Shown here one piece after another: positions 12,401-27,400 of a DNA stretch of 64,000 nt. Position 1 is the stretch's first letter. The number at the start of each line of letters is the position of its first letter. The notes under the pieces are model-generated. The model was not told the origin of the DNA and did no database searches. It saw nothing but the letters and a program-made list of their open reading frames with translations. The DNA is from Numida meleagris (taxonomy: Eukaryota > Chordata > Aves > Galliformes > Numididae), in the NCBI RefSeq assembly GCF_002078875.1, contig NC_034413.1:62364453-62428452 (forward strand). Direction: 5' to 3'. The translations under genes and the position numbers were made by a program.

Positions 12401-15400
12401 AGTAACTATAGTAATTATACATCAGCCCAAACTGTGTTTTCAGAGAATATTTAACATTACTACTGGTGTTACAACCGCTAACTAATAATGCAACAGGCTG
12501 CCAGGACTTTAAATAAATTACATCTATTAGCTTTGGCCTTCATCCTAGCAGCCAGGTATTAGCAGTGACGAAGAACCATTTAATACGGTTAATCATGGCA
12601 ATTTTCTGCACGAATTTGTCATATCTGTTCCTTCTTCTGTCATGAGGGAGCTGGAAAATCATGCTTTCCTGCACCAGAGGCCAGGCTCTGAGGAAGGACT
12701 CCTTCAGTGGCTGGGGTACTTGCATGGGTGAGACCAAAGCAGTAAGGAAGAGGGCCGCAGCCAACTGCACCATGGTGCCAACGGTTTGGGCAGGCAAGTT
12801 TTCCAGGAGGAAGCCTACCTGGAGGCAACAGCCAACACAGTAAGCTGGGAGAGAGGATTTCAATGGAAAACTTGGGATCCTGCTCTAGGTACACCTGACA
12901 AAGTGATTCTGCTAGATCATTTATCCAGCTCATCTGCTTCACAAAACCTTTCTCTTTGTCTCCCTGTACTGCAGCAATTCTACTAACAACTTTCAGCTAG
13001 TTGCTTAGAGCTAATCCTCTGCAAATTCATCCTATAATCCAAGGATTCATTGCTATGGAAACTGCTCATGATCGGTACTTCTTATTGCTTAAAAAACAGC
13101 ATCAACAAAAGGTATTTTAACTCCAACTGATAGCTATTTCATTCCCACTAGAGAGTACCAGCTGTGGAGAGGGGACATCGATCTTCCTCTTAATTTAAGA
13201 GAAGGAATGACATGAAAGCATCCAGTTACACTTAATGAACGTGAGCCCTGCTGTGTGGGCAGTGTGGAGAGCAGTAGGTCAGCACCCTGGGTGCTGGAAC
13301 CAGCCCAGCACAGCCACTGCGAGCCCTCCCATCCAGCACAATCTCATCACAAGGCTTATCTAGCAAGGTGAATCATGATCAGCACTATTAAAAAAGCTTG
13401 GAATCCTTCGGCCCCGAAGCATTGGCCAAGATCAGTGCCTAATCCTCGGAGGGGAGGGAACAATGCCATCATGTCAACCCATAGGCTTGACAAGCAATCT
13501 GAAGAATCTCCCCAGGAGACGTGCCTGTGGAGGGGAGGATAAAATGCACTGTACCTGTGGCAGCTGGGAAAAACACTCCAAAAACAGTGAAGAAGGATTC
13601 TCCCTGGCTGTAGTCCGGCAGCGTGTTGTTGAACAAAAGCTCTTCGGAGTAGCCAACAAAGCCGTGCTCTGCAAATACAGGGAGGGCAAGAAGAACACCT
13701 CAGACACTGCATGGATGGTGGGAGAGCCAATGGCCCACTCACCCACAGTGACAGCCCCTCCTAAACACTTCTGACAGCAGTGGCTGTTTCCAGTGGTAGT
13801 TTGAAATGGTGAATGTCAACTTTTTTGGTGAGGGAAGTGGTAAGCGTGGTTAAATGGGACCCAATGCCAGGGAAAGCCATTGGTGGCAGTGACTGGCACT
13901 GCTAGCATGTCTCAGCTGTGCTGACCCATAGCGAGTCCTGCCATCAAGCACCTTCCCATGAAACCTGCCTGCCAAGGACCATCGCAACCCGTCGGTAGAA
14001 AAGATAACTCAGAAAGCAGGTTAAGGAATTAAAGATACATCTACAAAATGAATAATTTCATTTTCAGCAGGCAATGCTGCTGTTTAACGGAGCATCTTCT
14101 GTTGTGGAAACATCTCCTCCCTATTAGCACTCCAAATGCTTGTGATGGCTGTAGGGGGAGGTGAGCAGAACTGGTTTCTTTCTTCTTCCAGTCACTACAA
14201 TTTATTTCCACAAGACATGTGACTGTAATAACTTGAATTTTCTCATTAGCAGGCAGGATGTTGTTTATGGCTGCGCAGGGTGACAGCCAGAAATTTAAAA
14301 ATGACTCCATCAAAGCTGTCCCATGCCTCAAAGGCAGCATTAATGATGTTTGGACAATAGATTCAACCGGAAAATTAATCAAGAGTTCTGAACACAAGAC
14401 AAATTCATTTAAAGTGTCAGAATATAACTAACCACAGAGCTTTGAAGTTGCCACAGAAAAATCCTATAGATAATCAAAAGTTTCCTACTACATCTGCATT
14501 CATTGTGTTGCCCAAACATGGATGGAAACACGCTGATAGAAAAGATCTCCTGCTGTCAGGCTTTCAGAAGTTCCAGTCATCCTCAGAAGGAACAAGCTAC
14601 AGATGAGACTTAAAGGGAATATGCTCAGTGCAACACCCTGACCTCTGGGCCTCACAGAAGCCTGCATAAACTACAGCTTCTGTAGAAATAAAGGGGGAAT
14701 TTGTGTACATCATACATTCCTGCAAGACTGAACCCAAATCTCTTTTTTCAGACAAAGCCCCTACAACCTTAACTGGAATTTGTGCCCACAGCACGCGTGC
14801 TGGCTGCAGAACTTCCATCAAACTCAAGGAAAATTTTGGTCTGCAGTCAAACAGCTCTTCATCCTCTCCTCACAGAAATGTTTTGCTATTAAAACAAAAG
14901 GCGTAGAGAAGTATTCAACTCACCCAGAGGACTCATGCATATAGACAGACCGTCTCCAACTCATGCTTCAGAGAAGCATCAACTTCAGCTATGCCACTCT
15001 TGACTAAAGTTTGGCCAACCAATCTGAAGTATCTCCTGTGGACTCTAGGCTCTCTGGATGGTTTGCTCTCATGTTTTCCCATCACAGGTTTTCCCTCTTG
15101 CCTGACCAAAATCACCCTGCTTGAAGTACTTGCTGCTCCCTCTTGCCCAGCCTCTACGTTATCTGCCTTTTTTCTGTTATCACGTCCTTTCACCCATTTG
15201 GAATAGTCCCCATCCTGCGCTGGCACAGCCAACTGTTTCTGACCGGCTGTAGGACTTTGTTTGTCTCAACCAATGCCAGTGCCCCAGTGCGGGTGCTGTC
15301 ACCTGGAAGCCAGATCCTATCAGCCGATCCAAGCAGCATATTTAACCTGCATATTCTCTTTTCCATCATCCGAATGCTTAAGGAAAACAACAAATAACAT

Positions 15401-18400
15401 GGACCACCACGTTGCAGAACCTCACCAGACACAATCTCCTCTGCTGTGAGTAGGCTGTCTCTGACTGGAGTCCTCCAGACGGGTTTGGGGTCTATACAAT
15501 TAAACAATGAGCTGATCCAGTTAGCTTGATTCACTGAATCACACAACAACCCAGGTAGGAAGGGACTTCAAAGATCACCAGGTACAACCTTTACGTCTCC
15601 TTTTTCATACCAAAGGCCAAGTACATAACCAGACTATGTTTTCTGTAATTCCATTTTGGCCGTACCATGGTCAACGGGAGACTCTGAGACCCTTCAGTCC
15701 CACATCTGACCTGCAGAGGAAGAAAGGAAGCAGGAAACATCTGAACTGCAACCCCCGCCCACTAGTTTCAACACAGCTCTCAATTTTAAGCTTTATGAGA
15801 GATGAAGAAAGAAGACTTTTACTCAGGCCTAGCTTACACAATTAGGTGGGATATGGTCAAACAACTCCCTGTGTCATTAGCTATCATCTTCTGAGACAAC
15901 CAGAACGTGTTAACGCAAGCAGATATCTTAAACTTATAGGAGATGTGCAGGACCAAATACCTTAGCATTTGTGATCAGCACAGTGAATGGACAGTCTTGG
16001 TACAACCAACCTCTGCCAATCTTAAGGAGCCAAACGATTTCCCATACTCCTTCCATGTGCTTGCTGTTCCCTTTCCTATTTCATTCACCTAAGTGTAAAT
16101 CTTGGATGGCAGAGACTGTCTGTATATATGCACAAAGCCTGAAACAATGGCAGATGTTACTTGAACATGACAGCAAGAGATTTGTTGCAAAAGTCACAGG
16201 ATACACATACTGCTCTGTCCCACTTTTATTTCCTTTTCTCGCAGCTTTGGTGGGACAGAGGAAGCCCAGCGATTCAAAATTTCCCCTTTACACAGGATCA
16301 GGAGCTTTCTATTTCTATGAAAGAAAAGTTCATCCAAATGTTAATTCTTCTGCCAGCCTCATTTCTCAGTCAATCACCCTCCCGTAAAACAGAGCCCAGG
16401 TCCCTTTTGATCAGTTTTACGCCACGCTGGGCAATGCCCATCAATTTAAGTCAACTCCCAACACATGACCTCGGTGCTGAGCACACCACGCTGGGAACAT
16501 CTCCCAGCTGTCACCGTGCCCACGGCTGTGGCAAGCTGCTGGCCACCCTTCGTCAGTCGGATCAACAGTCCTAATTGTAGCTGATGGAGCAATTGGGCTG
16601 AAAATCATCCAAAACAAAACAGGAATCAGCAACTGAGACCAATTGGTTAAACCAACAGAGCACTCACTCGGGTGTTCACGGAGTCAATTATCCACATCCC
16701 ATTTAAAGTGCACTTCAAAAGGCCGCACTTCGGAAGGAGGAGGGAAGGAAACGCGATAGGGTCTATATTTGGCTCTCTGATCTCCCAACAAGGCATAATC
16801 GTTTTTTAATTTCTGCAAGGAGACCTCTCCCCTGCAGCTAACTGCTGGGCATGTGAGATCCAAGCCATACTCCCCCCTCCTCCTGCATCACACAGGACAA
16901 AATTTGTGTCTGACAAATTTTGCTTTCTGTTAATTTGTGTGACCCCACAGCCTCTAAATCATGCCCTTAATGAGCCTGATCCCTGCTGGTCTGCAGAGGG
17001 CTGGAGCTGGAGGGCTATAAACAATCTTCCCTGTGTCATGTTAGAAGGCAAAGAAGCAGGTTCCTCCCCGTGCTGTGTCAGCCTTATGGGAAAAGAACAA
17101 TAAAAAGCAGTAACAATTTATTTACATCATTAGATACTCAATAAGAAGAAAGCAAATAATGGATTTCTCAAGTGGCTGAGCTGAAGTAAATAAGAAAAGG
17201 GGAAAAAAATTGACTTAAACCAACATCTGAATTATTTCTGTGACTTTCGACAAATTAAAACACAAAAAAGGTTTGGGTTCAAGGCAAACTATTTTGCTCA
17301 ACCTCAAAAGATTTATTTTCATTTTGGGATTCTAATTTTTGATTTATTTTTCCTTTTTTTTTCTCAAGAAGATTTCAAGTCTATTTCAAATGAAAAATGT
17401 CACTGCAGGGAAAAACAAGTTAGATTTTGAATCTAGATGAAACATCTTAGCATTTCCAAGGCACAATGCTTCATTTCAATGTCTATGTGAAATGTTTCAT
17501 CATTTTCTGATCTTTTTTTCTTGTGCATTTGGACAAAAATCTTCATAGATATAACTGCTTCCAGTTCAGGCAAATCTAAGCACATTATTTGAATTTGCAA
17601 GAGTATATTCACTAAGTTCCCCATTTCTGGCACACTTTGTTGTAAAGACCTCACCTAACATCCTTCCAGTTGTCCTTATTAAAATGAGGCAGCAAACAAC
17701 AAAACAACACCTAGGACATGTTAGGTGGAAGGGGCTCCAGGATGAGTGTCCTCACCCCCAAGCCTACAAAGCCACCTGGAGATTCCCAAGGAGGCCCCAG
17801 GCAGAGGCAGTGGCCTCCTCCCTCCATCCCAGCTGTGCTTTGGGCTCTTCTTGCTGCTTTTTCCCTCCTCAGCAATGGGAATGAAAGTGTCTGAGCAGGC
17901 TTCCCTTGCTCAGGGCACAACTCAAGAGGCCGGAGAAGGAGTGGGATGTGAGGATGCTGCCGATGTGGTGGTGGCAATGTGGGGTCAGCTCATTACATAA
18001 ACGCATGCAGTCAACCTGGAGCTCATTACGGATTAGTCAAGTCCTGGCCAAATTCAATAAGCCTGTTCACAAGCTTAAGGTTAAGTAAACCCTGGCCTGG
18101 AGGCAGGCCTGAGCACAGAGCGAAATAATGCAAAATGGAAAACTACCTTAAGAAACTGCTCCCTGAAGGCTTTCACGTACTGTGCTCTGCTTGTGATTAG
18201 AGACTTTAATTATGAAGGTGGATACTGAAGCTTGAAGTGCTGGGATTTTTTTCTTTTCCTAAATAAGTAGCTCCACACATTCCTGCCTGAAAAGCCACAG
18301 AGAGGCACTTACTGAGATGTGCTTGCAGAGGAACAGCTGGAAGCATTTGTCTTGCAGCACACTGCCCAGCTCTGACCCCAGCATTTCCAAGATCCTGTGT

Positions 18401-21400
18401 GATGTGCCATGTGGACAGCCAAAAAGTAATTACAGAGCCTTGGCATAACTATCTTCTCTCCCTCACTTTCCCTCTTCTTCTGGCACAAGCTCCAAGATCC
18501 AGCCATTCCTATCAGCCACCACTGAGACTCCTCCCAGTGCGGGGTCCCAGTGTGGGCACTGGAGGTACTGGGGGACATCAGTATGGAGGAGGCAGAGATA
18601 GTCCCACAGATAAAGCTTCGCTCTTTCTTATCATGGTTATTTATTCTACCTCCAAACTCACAGCCTAGGACAAGGTACAAGACCAGGATTTATAGGCTGG
18701 GGACAAGTCATGTCACTTTAGTAGCTCTCAGAAGTCGTGGCCGCCAAACTCACCAAAACCCACTACCAATCACAAGAACAGCAGCTCCCCACACCAAGGC
18801 AAGTTCAACTCACTGTGAGCTGGAACTCAAGGCTGTGCAATGCAGGAACAGATTTCCACCAGCACATCCCCAGCCCTTGAGGAGACAGGGATCTGGTGAG
18901 CCAGGAATGCAAAGCACTGACAGAGGCAGAGCTGCACTGGCAGGTTCTGAGAACAAACATAACCTTTGCTGAACTCGTACAGATACAAAAATGCTTTCAC
19001 ATTTTTTCAGGACCTCTTCTGCTCCACTGCTGAATGTACACACTTCAGCTGGAAGGCTGGGAAGGAACAGAAATAAAGGGGAAGAGAAGAGATGGGTGGC
19101 CTGACCGGTACCTGCGGAGTGAGGTACCCATGGAATCGAATGCACCACATTTCAGTTGCCCTTTTCTTTGTCTCCCACAGCTCCTGCCTGACCTGCTGGG
19201 CCAATGATGGTCATGTCCATCTGTCCCAGAGCACATCAGAGCCCCACCTCAGCCCCAGCAGTGCAAACCTGGGGGATTGGGGTAGGCAGTTCTTGGAATC
19301 ACGAAGGCCAATGACTACATTAATAAAAACACAGCTATTATGGACTCAACACCGTAATTCCATCTCTAAATTCCAGCTTGACACATCTGTCAGCAGATGA
19401 GTTTCCTTTGCCCTGCTGCTGCTGTGAAAATGGGTTCAATGCCAGGAAGCACAGAACAAAATCCCAGGGTTGAAGAGATCGCATAGCCCCAGCTAAAAAA
19501 AAAAAAAAGCACGGTCCCAAAAATGGAGCTGGGTGCCACAGCTGGCATCTTCCCAGCCAGGACAAGAGCATGAGAGCAGAGCTTCTCTCTGCTGTCCCCA
19601 ACCCTGGCTTCCTGGAGAGTCAGCTTTGTAAGTCAGGACAAGTGGCAGCAGCGCATTTAAATGCACCACAGTTGCAGGGAACAAGAAGTAGAACTATTTT
19701 ATTTTACAAAAAGAAAAAAAAACGAAAAACTTGGCAAGACTTAGGTGGGAGAAGGATCAGAGCATTTTTAAAGGAAGGAGGAAAGGAGTTCCCTTGTCCG
19801 AGACCTTCTCTGCACCCATAATAAGTGTGGCAAACCCAAAATGAGAGATTATATAAAGCCTGTAATTGAAGGAGTGAAAGCCACAGTTAAAACAATCTAA
19901 AAAGACCAAGCCCTGAGAAATGCAACCCGAATCCCTTATCTTTTGATGGAAAAGAATGTGCTCCCTTAGATTAATGACGTGTTTACCCAAAAGGAAATCA
20001 CCGCCCTTCTGAAGCAGCAAGTGTTTGTTCCTCCCAAGTCCCTGTTTTCTGATCCAGCACTGATCTCCCAAACCTCCTGTTTAAAGCCAGCACACAATGC
20101 AGCTTCCTGCAGCGGTGGCCCCGAGCGATCCCAGCCTTAACCCTCTCCCAAAAACCACCCTCAGCTGCACCTGCTGGGGAAGATCAGGAGGTGCTTGGGT
20201 CCTGCTTCAGCACGGGGACAGGCATCTGTGACATGGCTGCCAGCAAGGCTGCTGCAGAGCAATCAATCAGCCCAATTATTACTATTATATTTTTTGCAAT
20301 ATATCAGCAGAAATACTTCTGTGTTGAGTGGACAAATGAGCATGCAGCGTGACAGCATTTGCAAAGGGAAGCGTGGGGTTTCAGTGGAGCATCCTGCAGC
20401 CTTGTCTGGGATGCTCTGAAGAAGGCTGACTGCTGGATGCTGCAACATGCCGGAGTGTTGTAATGGGCATGGAGGAGCACAGCATCAGGGCACTGAAAAC
20501 CCACACTGGAGCAAAGAAATGCACTGAGGTATCTTTGGAAAACACACAGACATACAAAAAAAAAAAAACCAACCAAGCAAACAAGCCAAAAACACACACA
20601 GGGACTATCAGTCCCTTGCACGTATGGCAAATCCAAGTATTTCATACAATGATAGAATGGTTTGGGTTGCAAGGGGCCTTTAAGATCATCTAGTTCCCAC
20701 CCCCTACTATAGGTAGAGACACCTCCCTCTAGACCAGGTTGCTCAAAGCCCATTCCAGCCTGGCCTTAAATGCTTCCAAGGAGGCGACATCCACAATCTC
20801 TCTGGGCAACCTGTTCCAGTGTCTCACCACCCTCACAGGATTTGCATCCCTCTTGTCTGCCCAGAGACCCCAGAAGGGGGAGAGGACCCAAGCGCAAACG
20901 ATTCACAATAAATGCACCCCATAGGTGCCCCCGCCCATCTCCCCATGGCATGGGGACCTTGGGACAACCTGGCCACAAGAGCCATCAGGTCATGGGTGTC
21001 TTCCTCCCCCAGAGTCCAACAGGTCTGCAACAATGGGTGCCGATCAGCAGCTCAAAATAGCACAAAAGCCATAATAAACAAAGGGAGCTGCTTAAATCAG
21101 TCCCCGACATTTGAGCTTAGCCGATGGAGCAATGTTCATCCTTGGGACGCTGTCCCCTCTTGCAGCTGGGTAGGAGCACCAGGGGGAACGCTCATCTCTG
21201 TCCCATTCCTGCTGTGGTGCCCAGGGACTGGTACCCACCTGTATCATCCCCACCTGGCTTCTGGGGGCACGGAGACATGGAAAACCAACAGCAAAACCTG
21301 TGGGAGGAGCTGCTAGAGTCACTTGGCATCCATGCTGGCTGCGTAGGTTGGTGGTTTTTAACTGTTTTTTGCAAAAAGGCAAAAAAACCCCAAAACAACC

Positions 21401-24400
21401 AAAGACATTTGCTGCAGGTAGGAAATCTGAAATGTTGGTAAGGAGGAAAAAAAAAAAGAAAAAGATTTTAACATGGGTATTTATAAAGTCCACTTATGTT
21501 TTGTATTACTTAATGCTAAGCATCAGTCTTGCCATAATATATATAATACTTCCATGACTATTTTACGTCTTGATGTGGTATCCGCTACCTGGCTTGTTCA
21601 GCAGTATTCAAACCTGCCAGAGGAAATGGTTTTGCTCATTACAAGGAGTACACGAAGTAAAACGTCCCTTGCTTCACCTTTTTCTAGGAAAATGTTCCGC
21701 ATAAATGGGATATTTTATTTTGAGCGGTATTTCTTGGAAGCCATACCCAGAGTCCCTGCTGTGGGTGGTTCCGCAGAATTTCTCAGATGAAAAATCTCAG
21801 CTTTAAGAAACCAGAATTTGGGCTGAGCCGAGGCACAATTGGAGGAAAACGAGTGGCACCGGAGCTGCAGAGGCGATGACACACATCCTCTGGGCTAGCT
21901 GGAGCAACCCCGTTCCTAGCTCAGAGCTGCGCCGGCCGCTGCCTGGGACAAAGCCCAACCCACGTCAATTGAATCCACTGCCTGACTTAGTGGTTGGCAG
22001 CCCTGCCCATGGCAGAGGGGCTGGAACCAGATGGCGCTTGAGGTCTCTTCCAACCCAAGCCGTTCTATGATTCTATGAATCCCCACCTTCCCAGAGGCAG
22101 TCGTTGGCCACAGTGGAACAAAACCATCCAGATCCTGCCGCAATCTGCACGCTCTTGTGCTATACTCATGACTAGAGCATCCCATACTCCCAAGTTACAG
22201 ATCTATTATTTAGATGACAATTGCATTTAAAAGAAAACTATTCCATTTTCTTTTTTTTTTTTTTAAATTCTGTACCCAAACTGATAGTTTGATTTTTTTT
22301 TTTTTATTTTATTTTGGGAAGGTTTTCATCATCCTTCATACAATTCACACAGCTACAGTTCAAAGTCTAGCTTCAGAACTGTGAATCAAACAGTGTTTGA
22401 TTTTGGAAAGGCTAAGCAAGACATTGTCACCTAAAAGGATTTTTTGTTGTCGTTTGTAACCATTCACTAAATTTAGCTTAAATGGGAGAATGCATTTTCC
22501 CTATTAAACCCACATTTTCCAAGGAACACATTTTTTCTTTGATAGAAAAGAAAACCAAGGAGAACCACCAGGTCCTCACACATAACACCCAGGCTGAAAT
22601 CTCTCACCTACGGCCAAAAAAGGCCACAAACTGTTTACAGAAGCCAGCAGGGAAGACGATGAGCAGTAGATAAGAACCCATATCCTGCACGAGGTTTCCT
22701 CTGTAGCCCAGGACAGGAATGCAAATTAGAAACAAAGTGGCTGGAGAAAGAATCCAATACCCAGAAATCATCTTTTAAAGTTAAATCCCTTAATAAGGAA
22801 AGCTGATTCAGGGCACAGCTGAACTGTGACAGGAATTAAACACTGCAGGGATGGAATAAGAGGAGGCACACAATCTCCATCATTTGAAAACAATCATGTA
22901 GTGGCACACACACAAAAAAATCAATGCAATTAAACAAAGCTGTCTAGTTTAAACACAGTGGCGAGGAGAGATGGAGGGATTATGGGATGTTATGCATCCA
23001 GACCGTCTTGTGAGGTCCCTAGCATTAAACAAGCGGCTGCTAAAGCAGAGAGCCCGGAGGTTTTACCAGAGAAAGCCCATGGGAAGGTAATGTCTAATAA
23101 GGGACAAATCCCAGGGTGCCTTGCTGGAGCTGAGCTGGCTCCCTCCCTAGTTTGGGGATCCGCCAGCAGGCAGCATGGGCAGTAAGAGCATCCACCAACA
23201 AAGCCACTGAGGTGTTTTAGGATTTAGTTGCAAGCTCGATGAAGATGAGCTTAGCAGTGCCTCGCAGGGAAACAGTGAAGGAAGTAAAGGTTAAATGAAT
23301 CACGTACAAAATCTCCTTTATAAATCGTGAGGGTTATCACCTATCCTGCAGCAGGACGCTACAGCAGCAGCATTTACCACACTAGTACTATCACAGGCTG
23401 AACCAACAGCCTAATTCCTAGTGCTGCTGCTATTAAATGAGTTAAAAACTAACACCTATAAGATAAAAGCTGGATGGACCTGGGCCAGCCCTGACTCCCA
23501 GCCTGCTCCTGAGGGCAGCATCCTATATAAGGGTGTTGGCCAACATCAGGACTGTCTCCCATGCTGCACGCTCCAAGGATGATGTTTACTCCTGTATAGA
23601 AGAGACTGAAGGGGAGCACCGCAGGCGTTCAGGGGAGTTAAATACAGAAAAAAGGATATCAGCAGGTTCTCAAGTCCTTGGGAGACCTGAAGCTTTGGCA
23701 GCAGGAATCAGGGGACACCTGGGATAGATGTGACTGGAGCACTGAATCCCCTTATAACCTGCTTTCCAGCCAGCCTGCTTGAGGCCAGGGCAGCAGGGAC
23801 AGGGCAAGAAAATGGCAAGCCAGGTGGCCGCAGATTCTGAAGAAAAGCCATAAGAAAGGAAAAAGTGGCATCCTGCAGGACCCTGAGCAATCATCCCCTC
23901 CTCACCACCGCCACGGGAGATGCTGCTGGCTGCTGGGGACATGGTGGAAATGCACCATGCAGAAACCTGATGCGTCAACCTAATTTTTTTTATTATTATT
24001 ATTATTTTTTTTTTTAAACCAAATAGCCTTAAATACGTACTTCAGAGAGACTGGTGTAGCTTTCCTGTCCGTATCGAAACAAGCCCCCCTAACAATGTTA
24101 TCACTTTTCAAAACACATCTGTGCCGCAGCTCCTAGCCCAGACAATTGGCAGGTAACCAGTTAATAAATTTCTTCGCCAGACTGTTGAATAGGCTGGCCC
24201 CTGCTCAAAGGTGATGTCACGCCGATTCAATGTGCTATAATTGGAAAAACCTGGGGAAAGCAATCGCGTGTTTTTTAATAAATAAAGATCGCATTAGCAG
24301 CCTCATGCTTTTATTCACCACTGGCTCTACCTTGTTCAGTAGCAAAGTGGGATTTTCTGCTGCCACTCACTCCGTGATTCCTACTTGGAATTTGATGCCA

Positions 24401-27400
24401 GTTTCCAGATGTGTTTCAAGCCAGGAAGTCAGCAATCACCCTGGATAAAGCTTCTGGGATTAGCTGCAGATCATCTTCTGACACACACATCCTTCCTGCA
24501 CCCTCTCTTAGAAAACTGGGGCACACCCCTCGTGCCCAAAAATACAATAGAGAACAGCCCAGGCCAAGCAAAAGCCTCTGATTAGGAAGCTTTGATCATT
24601 TCCATGTTAAATATACGTGAATACATTTCATTGATTCAATCCATCAAAGCCTCCAAGGCACTGCTTTAGGGATCTTTATAGCACTGGCGTGTTTACGTAC
24701 ACACATCATCTCAACAGCTGCAGGTTCCCTTTCTGCTGGAGTACCCCCATGCAAATGTCCTCTCTGGTCCCCTCCCCTGGCAGTGGGGAGAGCATCAGCT
24801 CTCCCAGGCAGCCACGGGACACCCGAGGAGGAGAAATCCTTCACAAGGCTCATCCTTAGAGGAAGAATGAGGATAAACATTTTTCTGAGCTCCGTGAGAA
24901 TGCTGTCAGAAAGCTACAAAAGAAGTGGGTGACACGAAGGATGTGGTTTGTGTGGATAATAATCCCAACCAGCAGCTCTCCGGCAGCAGCACGCCCAAGG
25001 GCTGCAGGGGGCTGGATGCAGGCAGGGGTTATGCTCAGGGCCTCGGAGGGCTCCAAAGCCTCACAGCAGCCCCAGGCTGATGGAATCCAGCAGGAGAGGG
25101 GCTCGACTCCTGGACAAGCTGCAGGAGGGAAGTCTCAGCCCAAGCAGTCCTCAGGTCTTGCTTGCTCAGCCAGACCCCCACCCTCCCCTTATTTAACTCC
25201 CTGCCACAACAGAATCCTTATTCTCAATTTTTTCCCCCTTTCTAAGAACATTCCAAGCATTTAAGAGGCTGTTGTTGGGGGCACTTTTGCTTGTATCGCG
25301 ACTCTTTTCATCTCACCACTGAAACAATGCACAACCCAATTAACACCAGATCTCCCCCAAAATAACCCCACCCCTCCCCATTTGCTCCCAAAGAGCCACT
25401 GGGCTGTAGCAGGGTACCTGCGAGCAACTGCCAAAACAGGAAAGCAGGCGCCTAATTGAAGGGAGTATTTGGGAGTCACCCTACACAAAAATTAGCAGAG
25501 ATATGCTAGGAAAATAAAAGTGTGGGCGCTAACAGCGGTCTTATCTTCTTTTTCCATGACTCTAATGTTCAGTACGTGAAGAGGCCAAAAAGCTTCACAC
25601 GATGTTCTGAGGAGTTGGTTGCGGACAGACAGAAAAACTCTGTCTCTCTGTTTTATGCTCACTGCTCCCCAAAAAACAACTCAGACTGGTTTTGAAGCAT
25701 GGGCCTACAGAGTTAAAATACTGATGTCTGCAAGCCAAGGAACTCCAGCATTGCTGCTCTGCCTGGAACATATTATTCGGCAGGGTAGCAGACACAAGGT
25801 CCCATCTGTCTGCTCTCAGTTCACCTGCATTAGGTTTGGTAAGAAGAGAAAGCTATGCGGAGGCAGGGGGGCAACATGGGGGTCACTGTTCCTAGAGGTG
25901 ACATTGAGCTTGGGCTAGAGGCAGCTCAGAGCCTGGTGGAAAGATGGCGTGGGAGCCCCTCTCCTTATCACCTACCACTAACAGTGAACCAGGACCAGGG
26001 CCCATCACTGTGGAAGCACTGGATGAATTCAGTGGGGGGAATTTAGGATTCCGTGGCCCCCAAAGGAGGCTCCAGGTCTTGGGGCCATGCCAATGTTTGG
26101 GGCCAAGGAGGAGGGACAACGCAGCACAGTGGTGCCTGGGCAAGTCTGCTTCTGATTGACAGCTATTCTCATCTTTCTTTTTGTTTGCTCGTTTGTTTCC
26201 CTGTGCACCTAAATACACAAACGCTCGCTTTTCCTGCCCTCACTCTTTGCATCTTCTCCTCCAGAAGATCTCAGAACTCCCGGCTCTACTCAGAGGACAA
26301 GCCCTGCAGCCTCTGCAGGGACAGCCACATCTGGAGAAGGGACAGCCACATCATCTGGAGAACGGGCCACGGCCTCGAGCGCTCCCCACAGCAGGACAAG
26401 CCGCAGTGAGGGAAAGGAGAAAGCAGCGGGAAGTCCTCCTGAGAACCCCTTTTGTCTAAATAGGGCCTGTCCTCTGACTAAAAATAAAGGCTAACCACAG
26501 GAAGGGAGTGAGAGCTTGGCCCACATCCCTTGTTGTGCACGCCTGGGTGTGAGGCTGAGGAACAGGGGGGATGAGCGAGGGGCCCCCACCCAGCACAACC
26601 ACACATGGGCTTGGGCACCAGGCCTGTGGGATGGACAGACGCACTCCTGGAGGTTACTTATATCCAAGCAGCCACAGCTTGGCGGCGGCATGGACCTTCA
26701 GCATCTTCCCCAACCCATGCACACCCTTCCCAGCACGGGTGGGAAAGTCGCTCTGCTATTGGGTGCACAGCAGAGGCCCAGGCCCACAGAGGCCATGCTC
26801 ACTGTCGGTGCTGACACACCACTCAGAGGCCTGCTGGGGAAATGCAGCACCCAGCCCGAGCTCAGACCATCCTCTCAAACAGAAGTTCTATTAAAAAAAA
26901 AAAAAAAAAAAGCAAACAAAAAAACCTCATTCACTTTCCTCATAAGTCTCTGGGCCTATATGAAGGTCACCCCTGAGCAGGACAGGAACGCAAACCCCCA
27001 TGGCTTCCTTTAGAAAAGGGTTTCCATGCACAGCGGCTGCTTGGAGCAGGCTAGCTGCTTTCCCTGCAAGACATGCCAACTATTCCACACAGAGCATGTG
27101 CTAAATATGAAATGCAGATGCCTTTCCACAAGCTACTTTAGTTTCTTGAACTTTCCCCCCTTAAGATGCTTTTGGATGCAGCGGAACCCAAGAGAAAGGT
27201 GACACCTTCTGTTTACTCAGCTAATTACACTTAGTGACTGCTACAGGGCTGGCTGCGTTGCTCATGAACTTCTCACAGCCTGCGGTGGGTTCCCGACCAG
27301 CACCTCTAGAGATGAGGACACAGAGAGGGAAAGGGGGCTCGGGGAGCTCAATCCCTCTGCCTTGCCCATGCCCAGCTGCCCCCACTACCTGCCTCATGCT

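Larger units (their letters stand above)
6936..13554 (-). other. SLC12A8: SLC12A8 intron with a palindromic element and a CR1 copy
   Basis: The intron contains the palindromic repeat at 10177-10264 and the CR1 copy at 10747-11203. The rest is unassigned. A stretch at 9120-9450 has repeated CAAGGTCACC-type phrases and one mariner-end-like word but was not classified. Confidence 0.8.

Noticed and set aside
20195..21500. Multiple overlapping frames over 100 codons on both strands
   Set aside because: They overlap a CR1 fragment and each other, lack splice context and show no familiar motif.
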